Source: Antedon bifida
Taxonomy: Eukaryota; Echinodermata; Crinoidea; Comatulida; Antedonidae
Reading direction: 5' to 3'
Length of the DNA stretch: 64,000 nt
NCBI GenBank assembly: GCA_963402885.1
Contig: OY727100.1
Span: 16,709,395 to 16,773,394, forward strand
Under the pieces are notes generated by a model. It did no database searches, was not told the DNA's origin, and worked only from the letters and a program-made list of their open reading frames with translations. Positions 58,684 to 64,000 of this stretch are shown here, piece after piece. Made by a program: the position numbers and the translations under genes. Positions within the stretch are counted from its first letter, which is position 1. The number at the start of each line of letters is the position of its first letter.

Positions 58684-59242
58684 AACATTAGCGCAAGAAA
58701 CATATTGATGTTTATATGGATGCCTTCGGGCAAAATATTGAGGGTTTCAAACAAACAGACAGACGGACAGAGAGGAAAGTTATGTTTATTTTGTGACGTT
58801 TCATGAGTGGTCCCCAACTCGCCACAGGGACACACTTGGTTGGAGGATGGGGCATCTTTCAGTTGAGTCCGTGTAATGTAATGATGTTGTGTTGTATAGT
58901 AGTAGTAATAATGATGATGTTCTAACGGTCCTTAATTGGAGGTAATAGTTACAAAAATAATGTACTTTAATTGCTGACCAAAACGAAAATATATTTAATG
59001 GAAATAGTAGATACAAAAGTATGCCTATAACCAGGACTTTTTAAGGGGTTTCCCCAGATAAAACATTTTGTTTTCTTTTCTTAACCTTTAAAAGGAGGAG
59101 CCGGTTCGACCCGCACCTTTTTGTTAATCTGCCTATAATATCATAATAATTAATATCATGGTCTTTAATTGGAATGAACAGGCGTGTATGACCACAAAAC
59201 TTCACGGTAAATATAATTTACAATACTCTTTTCTTACCATAG
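58684..59242. other. intergenic, no gene seen
   Basis: No recognised frame or element. Confidence 0.4.
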
Positions 59243-59404
59243 TGATGGGACTTACAGAATCAATTCAGAATGTTCACAGCATAATAGACTGTCAAAACAG
59301 CCTTTCATGTATTTCAAGGATTAACAGACATTATAAAAGCATTCTTAGTTCGATCTATGCGACTGTCATGCAAATTTCATTTACGTCTCAAAGGAGCTGT
59401 TTTA
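59243..59404 (+). CDS. candidate upstream exon of the membrane-protein gene
   Basis: An acceptor (cttttcttaccatag) precedes a frame that stays open to a donor (ttttA then GTAAAG). Both borders are phase 1, matching the phase-1 acceptor at 60228, so the exon would join as ...RSCF-K-YQCGHT. The encoded stretch contains DCQNSLSCISRINRHY, a cysteine pattern faintly like GFR-alpha/GAS1 repeats. That family link is a guess. Confidence 0.35.
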
Positions 59405-60227
59405 GTAAAGGACAAAACAAAGTAACTATGCAAACTTAAGTGAACCGCTGCTGTGAATTGGGTACCTGTAATTTTAGGCCTACGAATATTTGATGGAGAT
59501 TAGTTACAGGCCTACATATGTAATAAACGATTCATTGCGATTATTTAAGTTCTGAAATGTGATGTAAACCAACTTAGACCAACAGGTAAGAATATAAAAA
59601 AGTACCGTGCTTAGCTAGCTTTTCATTAAACCGAGTTCCATGAACTAACTTTAAAAAGTTTAAATTAATTTAAGCATGGAGGCTGTTAGTACCCATTTCT
59701 CCATTCTCTAAGCATTCAAATAAATACGACATCGTGATATGGTTAAAAATTGGTAATCACATTTGTCGATCTATAATCATCCTAAACACATTGGCGTCTA
59801 CAAAAGGCCTATTGATTGAGTATGTATAATATAAGGTCATGTTTCATATGAATAACAGTTTAAAAAACAATGTCTGCTATACGTTGTTGTAGCTTTACAA
59901 ATGTAAACTTTACTTACCCTGTTCATCATGGGCAACTCGGCTAAACAACAAAAATAATGTATAGTCCTTCGTATTTCCACGATAGCAGTGCCCAACTAAT
60001 TCTTCCACGTTGTAGGGTTATTTCCATAGAAGAATATTATATAGATTATATTATAGCTTCATAAAATTCGATTAATTAATTCATACATTCTAGTAAACCT
60101 ATAACTTATAGGTCCATGGTCCAGTCCATGGTCAAACAATACAAGGCAAGTTACTTTGAAATGGTGCATTAGAAATCGCTATTTCTTCTTACACCTTTAT
60201 ATGCAAATTAGATTTTACTTTTTTTAG

Positions 60228-61905
60228 AATACCAGTGTGGACATACCTTGCTATGGTGCTGCAGAGGATGCACCTGCAGATATCAATTAGAAGTCTGGCG
60301 TATCGATGCAAGACAACGCCGTGCCATCCTTAAGACATCAGTTCACTGTACGGACACTGTGCATTGTCCTATCGATGTTATTATTACAGATCGGGACAGT
60401 TAGGGCAGGTAGGCTAAAGAAGACCGTGTTTTGCATTAAGCTCTGTCTACACTATCAAATGATAGTGATGTGTCCAAATATAGTAGATATATATATATAT
60501 ATATAGATTCGACATCATCATGTCCATATATGGGCACATCACATTTGTTGTCACATAAAGTTTGATAGTGTAGACAGAGCTTTAATGTACGAAAAAAGGA
60601 TTCTGTAAAAAAAACTACTTTACTAGTATTGCTGTACTATACTGTACCTAATATTAGTAGGTCGTTTAATAAAAGATGTCAATATCTTAACCGTTTATAT
60701 ATTCCTTTACAGCACCAACCATCATTAGTGTTAGTGTACAGGTAACTACTGTGGTTACAACCTCACCACCAGCGACTGTCAAGACATCTGATGATGACAC
60801 TTCTAGCGAACACTTCTTTTATGATATTCCACCGGCAGCTTCTACTATCCTCATTACCGTTTTTGCGGCAATATTCAGTTACGCTCTGTCCGTTGCCATT
60901 AAGTTGCTCTGCCCAGATCAATGTGATCACCATGGCACGTGTTCCGCCACAAACACTGCCTTGTGTTGCAGACGATACAGAAGGACTGTCAATCCGATGT
61001 CTAAGTGTAGCGACACAGAAGCTAAATCATCGTATCGGCGCCAATATCCAAAACCAGTCGACGGAATACCGTATGGAAGACCGGATTACCAAAAGACCGT
61101 ACAAGAATGGTTGGAGCAAGTGGACCACACAATCGGTGTCCCGGATGAGACATTACAAGGAGTTTCAGAAACGGACGTTAATCCTGACAATATGCCATCT
61201 GTTCGGTACGATCGAGAAACTGACCAAGCAGTTATCGATACAAAGAGAATGCCATATACAAACACTGATGATACAAAAACATTGTCTTCTCATTTCAACA
61301 ATAGTGAGGAATGCACAGAGAAAGACACACAGAAACTTGATAATTTATTCATTGTGATACCTGCTGCAGGAATAACGGAAGCAGATAAAATGAAAACAAA
61401 TATAGAAAAACATACATTTATTGTGCAAGCAGAAATAAATGGTTGTGCACCTAGTTATGAGATAGCGTCAGCAAATAAAACGACGTCACAGTCAGAAAGA
61501 GATATTGAACTACAAGCAAGGCGTGGTAAAGACTGTGAAATACACCGTTCTCCAGATACATCTCCAGATAGTCTGAAAGAGAAAGAGCCACTGTTGTCTC
61601 CTTCTCATACCACCAGTACCTCGCTAACACCAACGTCCGCTGCTTCACCTATCAGTCGACCTTCAAGTATGGCATTAGAATCAATACATACGGACAGCAC
61701 ATCCATCCAAGAGGAAAGTACAGCAGACGATACACGACAATCTGGTAATCATCCAGATGTCGTGGTGACGTCATCTTCCGCGTACGCTACAGACATTTTG
61801 AATCATGATTATGAGTGTACATCACCTGAAGAAACAAACGAAATTGGTGACATTCAAGAATATATTTTAGACGGTGAAACAACTGATAAGGAGACTGATG
61901 TTTGA
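60228..61905 (+). CDS. 3' part of a single-pass membrane protein, family unknown
   Basis: Exon 60228-60398 (acceptor actttttttag, donor GACA then GTTAGG) joins in phase 1 to the terminal exon 60713-61905 (acceptor ttcctttacag, stop TGA). The first exon encodes a cysteine-rich ectodomain piece (YQCGHTLLWCCRGCTCRYQL). It is followed by a Thr/Ser/Pro stalk (VTTVVTTSPPATVKTSDDD) and one hydrophobic span at about 60838-60909 (STILITVFAAIFSYALSVAI). A cysteine-rich juxtamembrane segment (CPDQCDHHGTC) comes next, then about 310 residues of polar, acidic, Ser/Thr-rich tail with no known domain. The tail has EKEPLLSP and a C-terminal acidic end. The 5' exons and signal peptide are not identified. The terminal exon continues upstream of the first possible internal start, so the gene does not begin there. 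I do not recognise the family. Confidence 0.7.
60438..60583. mobile_element. foldback MITE, family A, in the intron of the membrane-protein gene
   Basis: Left end taagctctgtctacactatc and right end tttgatagtgtagacagagc, with an internal (AT)n run at 60488-60506. The flanks read gcat-taagc and gcttta-atgt, so a TA- or TTAA-type target is possible. Confidence 0.8.
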
Positions 61906-61931
61906 TTTCGCCTCTATCGGGTTATAAACTA

Positions 61932-61937
61932 AATAAA
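61932..61937 (+). terminator. likely AATAAA polyadenylation signal of the membrane-protein gene
   Basis: Lies 27 bp after the stop codon; another AATAAA is near 62105. Confidence 0.45.
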
Positions 61938-62470
61938 ATTAATTTGCATTATTTTATTCGTAATAACAATGCATTTAGGCCACACGTAACACTATAAAAA
62001 TACCCATTGGGTAAATGGTTAAACGTGGTGTTATTTACACTGTAACTTGCACCTGTAACATTATAAATTTAATTGAATCATTTTATTGTTTTAAATAGAG
62101 TGGAAATAAACTATTTTGAATTGAAGCACAAATTAGTCATTTATAGTTTGCTTTCCCGATCTAAAAAAACACGTCTACGATTTTGCACCAAGTATACAGT
62201 AGCACCTCTATTTAAAAGACACCTTCGATACCCAACAAAGTGAACTGAACATCTCCCCACATATAAAAATCATTCAGGCACCGATGTATTCTTGTATATA
62301 AATTTATTATTCAAAGCGCATCCACGTACATATCAACGAATATAATAATTCGTAAATCCTGCAGCCCCAACCCAGACATTGAATATAAAACAGTTGAAAT
62401 ATACCTACAATTACTGATGTGGTGGTTTATAATCTTCATTTAGTATAATGCATGTCTAAGTGGTCTTCTA

Positions 62471-62622
62471 AAGCTCTGTCTACACTATCAAACTTTATGT
62501 GACAAAAAATGTGATGTGCCCATATATGGACACGATGTCATATCACTACCATATTTGGGTATACCACTACCATATTTGGGCATATTTTTTGTCAAACTAG
62601 TTTGATACTGTAGACAGAGCTT
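62471..62622. mobile_element. foldback MITE, family A
   Basis: Left end aaagctctgtctacactatc and right end tttgatactgtagacagagc, arms atgtgatgtgcccatatatg and catatttgggcatat. Confidence 0.8.
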
Positions 62623-63635
62623 AATGTGAAATTCAATAGTTTAACCAAACGGTTCAATAAAAATAATAGTTGAGAATAGTAACAAAAATATAATAATTAG
62701 ATATTATGGTTGACCGACCTTATAAAAATAAGATTGGACGTTTTTTCAATCAATCTAAATTAAATATTTATATATTGCACATCAAATTAATTATACTTAA
62801 TTCAATCAAGTATTCAATCGAAAAACCAAGCTAAATAAAATAATCATCCATTATTTGGTCCATAAACCATCAATGATTTGATAAATCCACTAATACTTGA
62901 ACTAATCATAAATCTAGATAACCAATTAAACGATCAATAAACTATTAATCAATACATTGATTAATAAACCAATTGTTCGATCAATCAATAACTTTAAACA
63001 GACAATCTAAAATCAATATATGATCAATCAATTATTGATCCATTCCTTATATTCAGAGTTCTGTTCTTTCACAAAACCATTTCAAGAATCCAAAAAACTA
63101 ATAATTATTATAAGCTTTATATGGTATCCTTAATAATTGAAAAAAAACCCCCAAAATATGTTGATTTATATAAAATTCAAACTAAAATATTATATACAAC
63201 GCACAGAGATAACATCATGTACGTGAGTACTGTATGATTTCTGAAAAAAAAACCATTTAAACTACACACCACACAATATGTTTATAATTCTTTAGTATAA
63301 AACACATGTAAAAAATAAAATATGTATTTAAAGTGTTTTTGAATAAATATGTAATTATCAAGTGATTTGTAAACAATTCATAACAATATCAACATTAGAG
63401 TTTAAAAAAAAGATGAAGCACCAATTATAGATTCAAGTAGAAAAAAAAAACGATATAATTCATGATTCCAGTTAATTTGTTTAAAAAAATAAACATTTTC
63501 ATATTTGAATACTATAAAGGACCAAATATGACATGAAAAACTTGCTTTTATTGATTTTGATTTTTTTTGGCATCAGTACTACTGTGTTTACAACCATAAC
63601 AGGCGAATCCAAATACTAAATTTTGATAATTGCAA
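62623..63635. other. AT-rich intergenic, no gene seen
   Basis: Rich in atcaatc-type words between 62740 and 63060 without strict periodicity. Confidence 0.45.
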
Positions 63636-63727
63636 TGCAAATGATAGGACAGGCTAAGATAGGTTAAGTTTAACACTACATTATTAAAAATGTTTAGGCC
63701 CTTTCAAAATTCTAGATCCGCCACTGC
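63636..63727. mobile_element. hAT-like end fragment
   Basis: atgcaaatgataggacaggc and attctagatccgccactgcg match the left and right parts of the fragment at 11700-11791. Confidence 0.5.
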
Positions 63728-64000
63728 GCTCCCATATGTATTCATTAACTTCGCTGTAACTTCAGTTGCTAAGGAAACACACACTGTAAAAAGAAATTTA
63801 AGTCACACTGAAAAAAATGATTATAGTCCAGTACTGAATGAATTGCCTTGTGCTCAGATAAATCAATTTGTAGGTGGTTTTACATTTTTTCAAATTGGTA
63901 TAAAATATTCAATTTCTATTAGTGTGAATTTCAGGTGGGAATTGACCTATGACCTACAGATCTAGAATCATACCACTTGACCACAATTAAGTTTATTTTC

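Noticed and set aside
60751-61905. 384-aa frame taken as a complete gene
   Set aside because: Its supposed start is a GTG inside the exon. The frame continues upstream to a splice acceptor at 60712 and joins the exon at 60228.

Overview
This window looks like nuclear DNA from a marine invertebrate deuterostome, most likely an echinoderm. The reasons are an AT-rich genome, genes split into many short exons, dense small transposons, the recurrent 'aggcctag/taggcctac' word, and proteins that keep vertebrate-like domain order. The species is inferred, not proven. Five protein-coding genes can be supported. No prokaryotic features are present.

Layout. From 1 to about 22.8 kb I see no convincing gene. 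This part holds satellites (a 24-bp minisatellite at 12.3-13.0 kb and an 81-bp satellite with a 405-bp higher-order period at 13.8-15.1 kb), MITE-like foldback elements and SINE fragments. From 22.8 to 30.7 kb, on the minus strand, is a complete 11-exon ANO10/TMEM16K gene (655 aa). From 31.3 to 39.1 kb is a 1.8-kb tandem array of about four copies. It is bracketed by inverted repeats, and each copy carries two tRNA-like modules. TMEM70 (two exons, 225 aa, minus strand) lies at 39.8-40.9 kb. MAF1, the RNA polymerase III repressor (six exons, 258 aa, minus strand), lies at 42.4-45.8 kb. Head-to-head with MAF1, on the plus strand at 47.5-57.4 kb, is a 13-exon gene for a 668-aa RBR ubiquitin ligase of the HOIL-1/RBCK1 type. 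At 59.2-61.9 kb, on the plus strand, is the 3' part of a single-pass membrane protein I cannot name.

Main discovery. The HOIL-1-type gene joins two things that are separate genes in vertebrates. Its N-terminus reads as a SHARPIN-like PH fold. This is followed by the LUBAC-tethering segment, ubiquitin-like domain and NZF finger shared by SHARPIN and HOIL-1, and then by the HOIL-1 RING-IBR-RING. An in-frame alternative terminal exon sits exactly between the NZF exon and the first RBR exon. It has its own stop and tandem ATTAAA signals, and it would give a 441-aa SHARPIN-like product. One locus may therefore make both LUBAC accessory subunits by choice of last exon. The MAF1 neighbour is in the same divergent arrangement that SHARPIN and MAF1 have in human, which supports this gene as a descendant of the ancestor of SHARPIN and HOIL-1.

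Repeats. A foldback family beginning AGCTCTGTCTACACTATCAA occurs about a dozen times, many copies lying in introns. Smaller families include a 290-bp element with AAAGATGTATTG ends, a family with AAGCTTGGTTCCCACT ends, hAT-like ends, and two tRNA-derived SINE types.
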